DNA of 64,000 nt. It comes from Lentinus brumalis (taxonomy: Eukaryota > Basidiomycota > Agaricomycetes > Polyporales > Polyporaceae). The first letter of the stretch is position 1. Every line of letters starts with the position of its first letter. Location: positions 1,054,001 through 1,118,000 of the forward strand of contig MARA01000002.1 of the NCBI GenBank assembly GCA_001792895.1, in the 5' to 3' direction. The position numbers and the translations under genes were made by a program. The notes under the pieces were generated by a model. The model had not been told where the DNA came from. It worked only from the letters and a program-made list of their open reading frames with translations, and did no database searches. Shown one piece after another: positions 53,117 through 63,253 of the stretch.

Positions 53117-54615
53117 ATGTTCTCGACGCTGGAGATGGACATAAGACCCGGGTCGGGCCTTGGAATGTTTGAGATAGGTTAGTCCTGCGTGCCCTTTCTC
53201 CTGTACCAACCTGACAACTCGGCAGGCACCTCTCTATGGAACGTACTTGACCTCCTCAGGGGAATGCAACACTTTTTTCCTCAGGTCGATGTCAAGTACG
53301 ACCCTGACTCACCCACAACACCTATCATTCTGCACGTACGACCGCACCTGGATCTCCTCTTCTCCGGGCACCAACAGCGATTACACACAATATCTGTCAA
53401 ACGGCTCCGGGACTCCCATCCTCCCCTAACCCTTACATATAAGAAAGCGGCACTCTCGTCAAACGAAGAGGTCCTGCGCAGAGTCGGAGTCAGCCGGATG
53501 TTCGGCCCAACATATCCGGGGGACGACCTGAAGTATCCCGGTGTGGCGTTCAGCTTCGAGGAGGACGGCAGGGGCGACAGCCTGAAGAGCCCAACGTCAC
53601 AATCAGATGACAGACAGCAGGAGGTCAAGAGGGTGATCATCTCCCAGAAGAGCGAGGAGGGCGAGCTGCGGGATGCACTCGACGAGGTGACAGAATGTCC
53701 CGTCATGGTGGGCGAGTTGTTCAGGGCCATCGTCAAGGTGAACCGTCTCCCCACACGTCCTCCACGCCGTCATTCAGCATCATCGCAGGTTCATGAAGGC
53801 GTTGACTTAGACTTCTATCCATCTGGCTCACCGACAGTACGAGTACTTCTGGGCTCCAGTACCGCGCAAGATTTGATATGTGACCTTGGTCCGCCTCTCC
53901 GGACACATTACAAGGAAGATGATAGAATGACAATCCATTCGCGCAATGGTCAAGCAGAAGTCGACACAGACGTGGACTGTGCGAAACTGTCTCTGTGCAA
54001 CCTTATTGCCCACTGTTGCTAAACGAGCGTAACTCAGATTTCTACAACTATCAGCAACATGGCATCGACTTCCTCATATCAGGCTCCACTCATACAGTGA
54101 AGAAGATTGTCCTTCATTCAAACGTCGTGAGCCCTACCACGTCGTCGTATGTTAACCCCCCTCCTCACCCGCCACCAGCCCGGGACGCCGTTGTTTCAAC
54201 GGTACAAGCGATGCCCATGGGAGATCCAAGGTAGACCGGAAGATGACGAAGACGGCGAGTATCGAGGCACTTTTCACGATGTTAACGCTTACCCTTTTGC
54301 GCAGAGTCACCACCACGAAAGCGCTTCTTTGAACGGGTTCGTCTGCCCCTTCTTGTTGAAAACACACGCTGAACTGCTGTGCGCAGGTGGAGGAGATCCA
54401 CCATTTTATCGCTCCGGGTGAAGCACCTCCCTCCATGATCCTTAATCGGACAGACGACGAAGATGGGCTCCGACTGCCGAGTTCGACCACCCGTGAGTTT
54501 CCAACTGGCTCGATCTCATTCCAATCTGACGACGCGCTCAGGTCTGTTCGGGTACGATGGTATCATACTTGAGGCGACAGAGTCCGCACAGGTTGTCGCT
54601 GTGATGCTGTTCTGA
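53117..54615 (+). CDS. UPF0183 / phagosome assembly factor 1 family protein
   Basis: 378 aa in seven exons: 53117-53177, 53226-53948, 54038-54126, 54179-54230, 54305-54336, 54387-54492, 54542-54615; phases agree. The start LEMDIRPGSGLGMFEIGTSLW and the LDLLRGMQ segment are the family signature. Middle: FSGHQQRLHTISV and CDLGPPLRTHYKEDDRMTIHS. End: YNYQQHGIDFLISGSTHTVKKI, PGTPLFQRYKRCPWEI and LFGYDGIIL. The human relative PHAF1/C16orf70 binds phosphoinositides on autophagic membranes with BCAS3. The central insert around residues 150-230 is polar and looks variable. Exon 5 is only 32 nt. The fungal function is unproven. Confidence 0.9.
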
Positions 54616-54780
54616 CTGCGTTGCAACGCATCAGTGTACAAGTACATTCACATTGGACTATTCGTTGGATGATAGGACAGCCATTCTCTTCATACACTGT
54701 AACATCAACCCATCTATGTGGGGTATACCTAGCAATACACATATAACGTTGGTATCTACGTGAGACCCGGCCGGTACCCG

Positions 54781-55810
54781 TCAGTGCTTGAATATCTCCG
54801 GCCAGACCGTTCTCAGCTCATCGAGCTTGGAGACGGCAACAATGCCCTCCGTGTCAGTTCCCTCCCTGATGTCGCTGCCGATATACTTTGGCTTCCCGCC
54901 TTCAACGTGTAGTAAGCCGCGTTCGCAAAAGTGTACGCAGTGTCCCCAGCCTAGCGCGCGGGCGGCTTTCACGTTCGCGAGACTGTCGTCTACGAAGTAG
55001 CACTTCTCTGGATCAGAAACGTTCGCAACTTTCATAGCCTGCATAAGGTCGTCAGTATGACACATGCATGGCTGGATGTGTGCAGGTGGCCACCAACATT
55101 GTGGTAGAACTCGGGTTCCGGTTTGCAGTTGAAGTTTGGGTTGGAGTAGTCGCAGAAGACGATGCCTTCTACGAGATCGTCAATCCCGAGGATGCGGAGG
55201 ACGCGGGACGCGTGCTATAGATGAAGGACTGCTGTCAGTATAGCACTAAGGCTCTCGCCCCCGGCCGGAACGTACCGTGTGATAGGCATTCGTAAGACCC
55301 CAGACTCGCGCTTTAGAGCGATCTATGTCTTGCAGCAGTTGTCGTAGTGCAGGATCTGGTTTCAGGAGCTCCTCGAGAGGCAAAGATCCGTCGCACTTGC
55401 GATCGAAGTCAAGAGGATCTGGCGGAGTAAGGGTCAGCCCACTCACAAGTAAGATAGTGTGATAGAGTCCTACCAATTTGGTGATGGCGCACAAGTCCTC
55501 GGATAGCGAGACCATATTGTGAGTAGTACCTGTGATGAAGCTTCGATGCCTCCTCATCTGGCAGGCCCATTCCGACGAAGTACGCTGCGGGGTTTCTGTC
55601 ATCAATATCAAGCTGCCATGTTCATTAAGAGAGTTCTAACCATGAATGCGCTCTCCCATCGCATGAGAAATGCCTGCACTGGCCGAATACAAGGTGTTGT
55701 CTATGTCCAGCCACACCATGCAGCGCTCATCTTCTGCTCAAGTACTTATATCAGTATGAGAAGGGGCCAGCGGGACACGACCACTGACTGTCATCCTGTG
55801 GTACTCCCAT
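54781..55810 (-). CDS. HAD-superfamily pyrimidine 5'-nucleotidase (SDT1/PHM8-like)
   Basis: 247 aa, six exons: 55789-55810, 55641-55733, 55474-55584, 55276-55418, 55098-55214, 54781-55038. Dephosphorylates UMP/CMP-type nucleotides or related phosphates. HAD motif I is WLDIDNTLYS (DxDxT kept), then the cap helix region FVGMGLPDEEASKLHHRYYSQYG, motif II GLTNAYH, motif III around CKPEPEFY, and motif IV CYFVDDSLANVKAARALGW. The first exon is tiny (seven codons) and assigned by phase; intron 1 has donor GTCAGT, and intron 5 starts GTTGGT. The ATG at 55810 is the best start but is less sure than the rest. A TATATAAG/TTATATAT sequence lies about 60 bp upstream. Confidence 0.85.
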
Positions 55811-56253
55811 GGTGGCCTGTTGATTGAAGTCTATACGTGAATGACGAGAGACTGCCTTCCTCCGGACAGATATATAAGTAGGTCGAGTGAGTCAAGTTGC
55901 GTCACTGCTCGCGGTAGCGTTGACGGTCAGTAGGAACGTCATCAGGCGCCCATCATTATGGGCGCTTGCACACCAAATCGGGCAGAATAGCCGCTGGTCG
56001 CGCGCGTCGCCTCGCAAAATCGTCCGACGGTATCAACAAGGCCGCAACACTCAAGACCCAACCTCGACGCTGTGAGTACGCCTTCTTGCTGTATGACGGT
56101 GCAACTGGGTGGGGCGGATGGGTTGGAATGCTTGGGAGGAATGCTGAATGCGAAATCGCGGTGGATTGGGCTGGATTGACGGTCGCGCGGACGGATGTAC
56201 CCAGGACAGCTTGGTGAACCTCTGTTCTTCGTACTCATTCTCGCTCTCCACAG
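55811..56253 (+). promoter_or_regulatory. Promoter and 5' UTR intron of RPL6
   Basis: Divergent region. A 182-nt intron in the 5' UTR is likely: donor GTGAGTACG at 56072, acceptor CTCCACAG ending at 56253, directly before the ATG. Leader introns of this kind are common in fungal ribosomal-protein genes. The TATA-like sequence at 55871-55878 serves the nucleotidase gene on the - strand. Confidence 0.55.
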
Positions 56254-57058
56254 ATGGCCCGCAGCAAGGAACTCGTCCCCGGCGTCGGCCGCCTCTCCCG
56301 CTCCTCCGTCTTCGCCCGCCGCGGTCTCTACAAGGGCCTCAAAAAGTCTGACAAGCCCATCGAGGCTGAGACCCCCGCAACCAAGGAGGTTTCTGTCGGC
56401 GGCGAGAAGAACGGCTCGACGCGCATCGTCCCCACCAAGAAGGCGCCCCGTTTCTACCCCGCTGAGGATGTCCGCCAACCCAAGAAGAGCCGTAAACACC
56501 CCAAGCCTGCGAAGCTCCGCTCCTCCATCACACCCGGCACCGTCCTCATTCTTCTCGCGGGTCGCTTCGCAGGCAAGCGGGTGGTGTTCTTGAAGCAGTT
56601 GGCGAGCGGATTGCTGCTGGTCACCGGTCCCTACAAGGTCAACGGTGTTCCCCTCCGGAGGGTGAACCAGGCATACGTGATTGCCACCTCTACCAAGGTC
56701 GACCTTGGCGACTTCAAGGTATGTCCTCCCCGGTTACTTCAAGAAGAGAGGAGGCCTCGTCTTGTGGGCTCGAACTGGTGAATGTGACACTGATCTACTG
56801 GTTCAGGTTGACGAGAAAATCAACGACGCGTACTTCGCGAAGGACGCGAAGAAAGGCTCCCGTTCCGCTGAGGAGGAGTTCTTCGAGGAGGGCCAGCCGA
56901 AGAAGAAGGCCGCGTTCCCCGAGTCGAAGGCGGCAGACCAGAAGGCGGTTGATGCTGCCGTCGTCGCCGCGATCAAGAAGACCGAGAACCTCCAGAAGTA
57001 CATCAAGTCGACGTTCGGTCTCTCGAAGGGCCAGTTCCCTCACCAGCTTGTCTTCTAA
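56254..57058 (+). CDS. RPL6: 60S ribosomal protein L6 (eL6)
   Basis: 238 aa, two exons, 56254-56718 and 56807-57058. The N-terminal third is Lys/Arg-rich ([18 protein letters not shown]). The conserved KOW-type core reads [26 protein letters not shown], then [30 protein letters not shown]. Exon 2 covers the acidic-basic C-terminus ([10 protein letters not shown]) and ends GQFPHQLVF, the usual eL6 end. The ATG follows directly after a probable 5' UTR intron acceptor. It is tightly packed, with COX18 starting 265 bp after the stop. Confidence 0.95.
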
Positions 57059-57323
57059 GCGGGGTCGAGGTTCAGAGGGAGAGGGAGAGGACTTGGCGAG
57101 GGAGCTCGGAGTTCGCTGTAGTTATGACCATCACATGCCCTATAGCACATGCATGACTTCCATACGCACTTCGATATGCTATCTGGGCGTTGTAAAACTC
57201 ACGAACTGGTGTGATGAACTCGCATCCATACCCACTGCCAGAAGACCCCGCCCGGTCAGTTGGAGCGGTCTGGCCCAAGCGGGTGGAAAGAGCACGTTCA
57301 CGGGCGCTTGGAATGCACACACG

Positions 57324-58460
57324 ATGCTTTCCACCAGGACTGCTCTGGCAACTCTCCGTCCCCCTCTGCGTGCATCTCGATGGCCACCACGTCGGCCAGT
57401 CCCCCGCAGAACGTTCATCTCATCCGCACTTCAAGGTCTCTCTGACGGCTTCCTGGACTTGGCTATTGCGCTCCCCTTTCCCCCTGGATGGCCCCCATAC
57501 GCGAGCACCATCATCCTAGTCACGGTCGCGACACGTCTGGTCTTCACTGTGCCCTTCTCCGTTTGGGCACGTACTCATCTTTTTGCATAGCCCTTCTGTG
57601 CTAATTGACGTGTGTAGGCGAAGAATCGACAATGGCGTGCAGAGAACATCGTCATCCCTCAGCTCAAGAGCGAGATGTCCTCAATACATAAACGCGTCCA
57701 ACAGGACATGAAGCAGGATGGCTTCCGCGGGGACAAGCAAGCCGTCGTTGCGGAGATAGTGAAGCGGGCAAAACCAATAGTGGGTGTCATATTCGAGCGT
57801 CCCGTGCGTGCACTGACTCCGGTCGCAGGCTGCTGCCCGGCGGAAAGAGCTGCTGGCGCAACACAACGCGTCCCCACTACCGACAATACTCATGCCCATC
57901 GTCACACAAATACCGCTGTTCGTGGGCACGACCATGGTGCTCTCGCGCGTGTCCGCCGCGCCGACCGTGCTCGACTCCGAGTCGTTCTTCACACTCACCT
58001 CTCTCGCACACGCCGACTCCACCGCTACGCTCCCCATCCTCCTCGGCGTCATCACGCTCGCGAACGTCGAGAGCGCGCGCTGGTTCGTCAATGCGGAAGT
58101 GCTCGAGCGAGAGCAGAAGGTGGCCAAGTGGACGGCAGAACGGCGCGAAAAGGGCGAGCAAATACTCGAGCCGCGCAAGATCTACCAGACTGCGCTCCGT
58201 ATGCTCTCCGTCGGCCGGATCCTCCTTGCGGCGATGGTCCCTGGAGTGAGTCGTCCCTGCAGCACGCCTGCTGCGTTCTCGGCCGGAACGCTCGTGTGGC
58301 TGACGCGTCTGCTGTGTATTTGCAGAGTGTGCAGCTGTATTGGGTCACGTCGGCGACATTTGGCCTGTTCCAGTCCTGGGCCCTGGACTACTGGGACATG
58401 AGGCGTCGCAATCGCATCGCTCCTGTTGCGAACTCTTCAAAAGATACGCCATCGCCTTGA
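57324..58460 (+). CDS. COX18: Mitochondrial inner-membrane insertase COX18
   Basis: YidC/Oxa1-family insertase, 318 aa, needed to export the Cox2 C-terminus across the inner membrane. Exons 57324-57566, 57618-57779, 57829-58245 and 58326-58460. The N-terminus is Arg/Pro-rich without acidic residues (mitochondrial presequence). A helix follows (STIILVTVATRLVFTVPFSVW), then a charged loop RQWRAENIVIPQLKSEM, and the Oxa1-type core (AQHNASPLPTILMPIVTQIPLFVG), with further helices around LPILLGVITLANV and LYWVTSATFGLFQSWAL. Intron 1 appears to use a GC donor (GCACGT at 57567); a GT donor at 57561 would also keep frame but deletes Val-Trp. OXA1 is the alternative, but it is usually longer. Confidence 0.85.
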
Positions 58461-58907
58461 TGTGGCTTGTCGACCGACCACGGGGTCCGGAGGTGGTCGG
58501 AGGTTGGGCATGGGCGGACGCGGCACTACTGTATCTGGGTTTGGGTGAGTGTCTTGTCCCTTGGCTGCGTCATAGCACTTGCTTGAGCTGTCCGAATGAC
58601 TATAACGTGGTATGTGAGGAAGCCATGCTGTTACGTTCCTGCGGGGACAAATGGTTTCCGGTGATTTTTTCTTGATCTAATATGACGGGCGATGCTCTTC
58701 TATGTACAACCAAGGAGGCTTTGCTGACCCGAGTCTATCTGCAGATCGCCGTACAAAGCCACGCCCAAATGCATGCAAGGTGTCCAAACGCGTCCGTAGG
58801 GTAGGTGTACCACGCAGTGTAACGTATACTAAATATCGCATTATAATACCGTTGATAGTGAAGTCCGACTCCGCTCCTCCGCCCCTCATGGCTACGCGGC
58901 TATGCGG
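58461..58907. other. Convergent intergenic region
   Basis: About 450 bp between the 3' ends of COX18 (+) and the small membrane-protein gene (-). An AT-rich stretch near 58820-58860 may hold polyadenylation signals. No gene or repeat seen. Confidence 0.5.
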
Positions 58908-59497
58908 CTACGACTTCCTGCACGCCTGCCCGTCCCGACTATCGACATATCGCCCGATACCAAGGTGCCATGCGATCCTTGGCACAAGCAAGCTGAGGCC
59001 CGTCAAGAACGTGATCCACAGCAGCCCACTCCAATCCCAAAAATGCCACCGGCTCTCGCCCAGGGCGCACCATGTTATGCTGATGTGCACGACGTCCGCG
59101 ATGAGGAGCGGGGTGAGGAGGGCGCAGACTATCTTCTCCTGCAGCACGGGATGCGCGAAGAGGTATTTGCGCGCCGCTCCGAGGACGAAGAAGTTGATGA
59201 GGCCGAGGAGGCCTACGACGTGAGCGAGTTGCAGCATGGTGACTTGCGTCGCGCGGGATAGCGGTCCCGGGGGTGCGCTCCCAGACGGCCAGGGTGCCTG
59301 TGCATCGTGTGCCTGCAGCGGGCGGCGAGGTTGGTCGGGGGACGCAGGGACAGAGTGCGGGGGAGACGTACCTTCTTGGGGTCGAAGAGGGCACCGAGAA
59401 AACCAGAGATGGAGAGTGCAGGCTCGTAGAGGCCGAATATGACCCAGTAGGCCCACGGGAGGGCGGTGGCGGGTCTGCTGGCGCGGAGGCAGGACAT
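58908..59497 (-). CDS. Small four-helix membrane protein, DUF7704-like
   Basis: 176 aa, exons 59372-59497 and 58908-59312, intron 59 nt. The start reads PWAYWVIFGLYEPALSISGF, matching the pattern of fungal DUF7704 proteins (P-x-Y-W-x-x-F-G-L-x-E-P). Three further hydrophobic segments follow: VVGLLGLINFFVLGA, LLTPLLIADVVHI and LLWITFLTGLSLLVPRI. The Trp-Asp-Trp near residue 140 is also typical. Function unknown; probably a small membrane protein of the secretory pathway. The ATG at 59497 is the natural start, since the longer antisense-side frame upstream has low-complexity composition. Confidence 0.72.
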
Positions 59498-60240
59498 GGT
59501 GCGGGCTCAGGGACGAGGTCGGGGCAGGAGGTAGATGTAGGGCAGAGGGAGGCGGGTGGGTGCAGAGAAGGTGGCGGCTCAGAGCAAGAAGGCGGCGGGG
59601 TTCATAGGCGTGCAGCGCGGGGCTAGACGGGCTCAGGGGCAGCGTTCCATCGCGATAGAGAGCTGACGGCGTGCTGCTGTCCCAGTGCGGGTCGGCGGAG
59701 CGAATCCAAATCGCACTCCAGAGACGCGTCCTGCACACGGCTGCCCCGGCCCCGCGTGCGCGCTCCGGCCGCACTGCCAGCCGCCTGCCCTGAACTCCCT
59801 GCTTTTTGAGCCTCATGGCCGCCGCAGCGGTCCTCCATCTTACATGTCGGTCCCTTTACTACCCAGGCAACCTATACGCTCACAGACGTCGAGTTGCTAA
59901 ATGGCAGGACCAAGAGCGAGAAGTCGGAGGTTAATAATGCTTGTAGTTTCGCTCTTCGGACGACTCGTAGATTACAAGCTTCGCTCCTCCACACATCTCC
60001 CATCAATTCATGCAGTCCCTTGTTCCGAATCCAGTTCATCCTGTGCGCGACTTTGTGCTTGTCTCAGTGGTCTGTGCAACCGCATGGCTAGTGTGTGGCT
60101 ACTACAAATTACACAACGGTAATAACATGTGTGTCTCGTCACGAAGAGAGCAAGCCTCGCTCGCGCAGATATTCCTCGTGCTCCGCCCGATGCTTGGTGA
60201 CTGTTGTGTCTACCGATTTCCGCCATACAGGCAGAGCGAC
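59498..60240. other. Intergenic region
   Basis: About 740 bp between two - strand genes: promoter of the DUF7704-like gene and terminator of the reductase. GC-rich low-complexity sequence (59400-59620) gives long spurious ORFs on both strands. No gene supported. Confidence 0.5.
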
Positions 60241-61477
60241 CTACAAAACTGCCGTTGAGCACCACAGCAGAGACAAAGCCACCAGCACACTCACATAACC
60301 AACCAAGCCATAAATCCAGTCGAAAGCATAGCTGTTCCGCACAGACGCTCCCGCAGAGGAAGCCCGGAAGACGTGCCCGATGAAGTCCACAGTAATGTGG
60401 AACTTCCCGTTCCTCACACCTGCCATGGGGTCGGCAACGCTATGCATCGGCGGAAAGACAGTACGCACCTTTCAGGATGACGTCGGCGACGTGCTCGGGC
60501 CTCGCGCCGTCGTCCGTCTCCTCGAGCTTGAGTGTGATCTTCGGCTTCCCCACATTCTCCTCCTCGTATCCCTTCGTGTACATCGTCCCGGGCATGGCGA
60601 GGTGGACTTCGATGCCATACAGCATGAACTCCGACTGCAGCGTTTCCGCGAGACCTGCATGGCTGTCAGTTTGGCTGCAAGCCAGGGGCACGAAGCTCGC
60701 GTGCACTGACCTCGGAGTGCGAACTTGCCAGGTGAGTAAGTCGAGTAGCCGACCATGGAAAAGTAGCCGAGGATGGACGAGCAGAAGACGACCTTGCCCT
60801 TGATGTCCTGCTTCACCATGGCCTTGGTCGCCGCCTGCCGAGCACGCATGAGGAAGAGACGTAATGGAGAACCGCGTGCCAGGGACGGACCAGAGCGGTG
60901 AAAGCTTGTGCATAGTATGTCTGCTCCATGCCCTGCTTGATGGACTCTTCGCTCTGCTCGACGAAGAACCCAGGCCGGGACGCGCCCGCACAGAGGAAGA
61001 ACGCGTCCGGGCAGCGTCCGCCAAAAGGCTCACTCGCAGCCTTGATCGCCGCAGCAGAACCGTCCTCGGTGTTGACGGGGGAGGAGTAGCAGCGGAAAAC
61101 CTGTTCAGGGTTCTTGCGTGCTTTCTGGAGCATACATGGGTGACGGACAGAGGGCAAGGGGGGGCACAGTACTCACCTCGACCTCTTCCAGTGCATTTTG
61201 TAGCCGCCCCTGATTTCGAGCTACGATGGAGACATGTGCGCCCGCCTTGGCCAACGCTATTGCAAGGGCAAGGCCGGCACCCGAGGATCCGCCAGTCAAG
61301 AAGCAATGCTGTAATGACCCTGGTCAGTGAAGCCGCGGTGGTGGGGTGCAAACGAGCCGTGCTCACCTTGCCCTTAGCATCCCATTTCCTTGAGAACATC
61401 ATCTCATAACGAAACAGCAGCGCGAATATAGCACTGAGCAGCAGCGCAACCGTCACAGAAATGAGCCCTGTCTCCAT
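60241..61477 (-). CDS. TSC10: 3-ketosphinganine (3-ketodihydrosphingosine) reductase
   Basis: SDR-family enzyme, 321 aa, that reduces 3-ketosphinganine to dihydrosphingosine with NADPH on the cytosolic face of the ER, the second step of sphingolipid synthesis. Six exons: 61367-61477, 61177-61308, 60891-61124, 60711-60834, 60469-60654, 60241-60419. N-terminal membrane helix (VTVALLLSAIFALLF). Cofactor motif FLTGGSSGAGLALA, then Arg in VARNQGRL for NADPH, FLCAGASRPGFF, catalytic Ser in CSSILGYFSMVG and YSPGK for YxxxK. The C-terminus carries a second hydrophobic segment (GLVGYVSVLVALSLLW). Intron 3 has donor GTCCGT and intron 4 GTCAGT. Divergent from FEX across 431 bp. Confidence 0.93.
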
Positions 61478-61908
61478 CGGGTGCGTTGCCAGGAATTTGT
61501 CGATCTAGAGGTCTGTCCGGAAGCCGGTATGTCGTGCAAGACTCGCCACTAGTCCGAGTCGGTCAGGATACCGAAACCGCTAGTCAGCGGGAACCGCGCC
61601 GGAATTGGCGCATTCGCGTGCCCTGGCGGCGAAAGGTCCAAGCTCGAGAACACATTGGGTATTCGGGAACGTCTGCTCCTCGAGCTGTGGTAGGGAATGT
61701 GTACTTGCGAGGTAGGTACATGGTGGACTCCGACTCTGAGCTATTTTGGCCACCGGCGGCTTGCGCCTTCGAAGTCAGTTTGTACCATCATGTCCTCGAG
61801 GTCTTCTTTCGCACACCTTTTCTGCTGCCCGGCTGCTTGCGTCTAGCTGCATAGTACTGGTGGGCAACTCAAGGGCCTGAATTGTGGTGGGGTCTCGAGC
61901 AACGCGAC
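61478..61908. promoter_or_regulatory. Divergent promoter region, TSC10 and FEX
   Basis: 431 bp between head-to-head start codons. No TATA box or named site could be assigned, and no gene is present. Confidence 0.4.
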
Positions 61909-63253
61909 ATGGCCGTCGACGCGCACGCACTCACTGGCACTCCTGAATCCGGCAAGAGGACAGACGATGATTCGAGTCGCACCGTCTCCGAGGATGCGCA
62001 CGCCCAGCAGCACCCACCCGCGCGTCGAAGCGCGAGCTCGAGAAGGAGCAGGAGCAGGAGCCTGCACCGGGGCCGCAGTGACGTCGGCGAGGTCCTCGCC
62101 CGCCATACGTCGGTGCGGGACGCGGAGGAGCTCGCGTCGATTGACCGGCCCCCAAGCGAGGCGGAGAAGATCCCCCCGTCCAAGACATACCGTCCGCTGT
62201 CGTTCCCGGTGCTCGCGCTGCTCATGCCCGCGTCGATATTTGGCGTCCTCGCGCGTCTGGGGCTGCAAGCGATCACGACGTATGACGGCCGGAGTATCTT
62301 CCCCTTGGCTTGGGTGCAGGCCGCGGGGTGTCTGATCATGGGTTTCGCGCTTGGTCTGAAGGAGCCCTTCGGTCAGTTGTGAGTGGCTGCATTTGATAGC
62401 TTCAATCGAAGTTGATTGCGAACATCCTGCCATGTTGCAGCTATGGGCCTCTATACACCGCCGTCACGACCGGATTCTGCGGCTCGTTAACCACTTTCTC
62501 CGGGTGGCAACTCGACATATTCGAGTCGTGGATCAACGGCACAGCTTCTCACCGAGACTGGTTCCGAGACGTAAGTTATTGAGACAACGTCTTCCTGTGG
62601 CATCGCGAGCTGACCTTCGCATGTTCGTGCAGGCGATAGACGGCATCGGCAAGACCGTCTTCACTCTCGCCATCTCTCTCTCCGCCGTCTCCTTCGGCGC
62701 ACACCTCGCCACCCTAGTTGCACCCTTTCTCCCCACCCTGCGCACCCCACCCCGGCGCATCCGCTACACCCTCTCCGCCCTCGGCGTTCTCATCTACGCC
62801 GCCGCATACCCCGCCTACTTCGAGCTCCCGGCGCGCTACCGCCACGAAGTGACCGCCGCGCTGCTCTTCTCCTTCCCCGGCACGCTCTCGCGCTACCTCC
62901 TCTCCATCTTCCTCAACCCGCGCCTCAAGCTCTTCCCGCTCGGCACGTTCGCCGCGAACACCCTGGGCACCGCGCTTCTCGGCACGTTCCAGGTCCTGCA
63001 GACCATCCAGCACCCTGCGCCGCTCAGCGCGAACGCCTGTGGGGTGTTGAGGGGGCTTTCTGACGGGTTCTGTGGCTGCCTGACGACCGTCAGCACCTTC
63101 GCCGCCGAGGTTGATGCACTCGACGGGCGGCGCGCCTGGATATACGTGTCGCTGAGTTGGCTGGTGAGCCAGCTGCTTCTCGCTGTGATCCTTGGGCCTT
63201 CGATTGGCGCAGGACATGTCAGTAGGCAGTCCACATGTAGATACGACTTCTGA
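61909..63253 (+). CDS. FEX1: Fluoride export protein FEX (two CrcB domains)
   Basis: Plasma-membrane fluoride channel, 406 aa, protecting the cell from F-. Three exons: 61909-62378, 62441-62570, 62633-63253. The N-terminal 95 residues are Ser/Arg-rich and disordered. CrcB repeat 1: FPVLALLMPASIFGVLARLGL, WVQAAGCLIMGFALG, GFCGSLTTFSGW. Repeat 2: FSFPGTLSRYLLSIFLNP, GTFAANTLGTALLGTFQVL, GFCGCLTTVSTF. The paired Gly-Phe-Cys-Gly-x-Leu-Thr-Thr loops and the Asn in FAAN are the family marks. This is the usual eukaryotic fused-dimer layout. The start is the first ATG in frame; a GTG lies nine codons upstream. The last few residues after IGAGH are unlike the family and may hide a further intron. Confidence 0.93.

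Noticed and set aside
59236..59626. Overlapping + strand ORFs opposite the small membrane-protein gene
   Set aside because: Low-complexity Gly/Glu/Arg translations of GC-rich antisense DNA.
60440..61477. Single 345-codon ORF over most of the reductase gene
   Set aside because: It runs through introns with good splice sites. The spliced model restores the SDR motifs in order, while the read-through does not.
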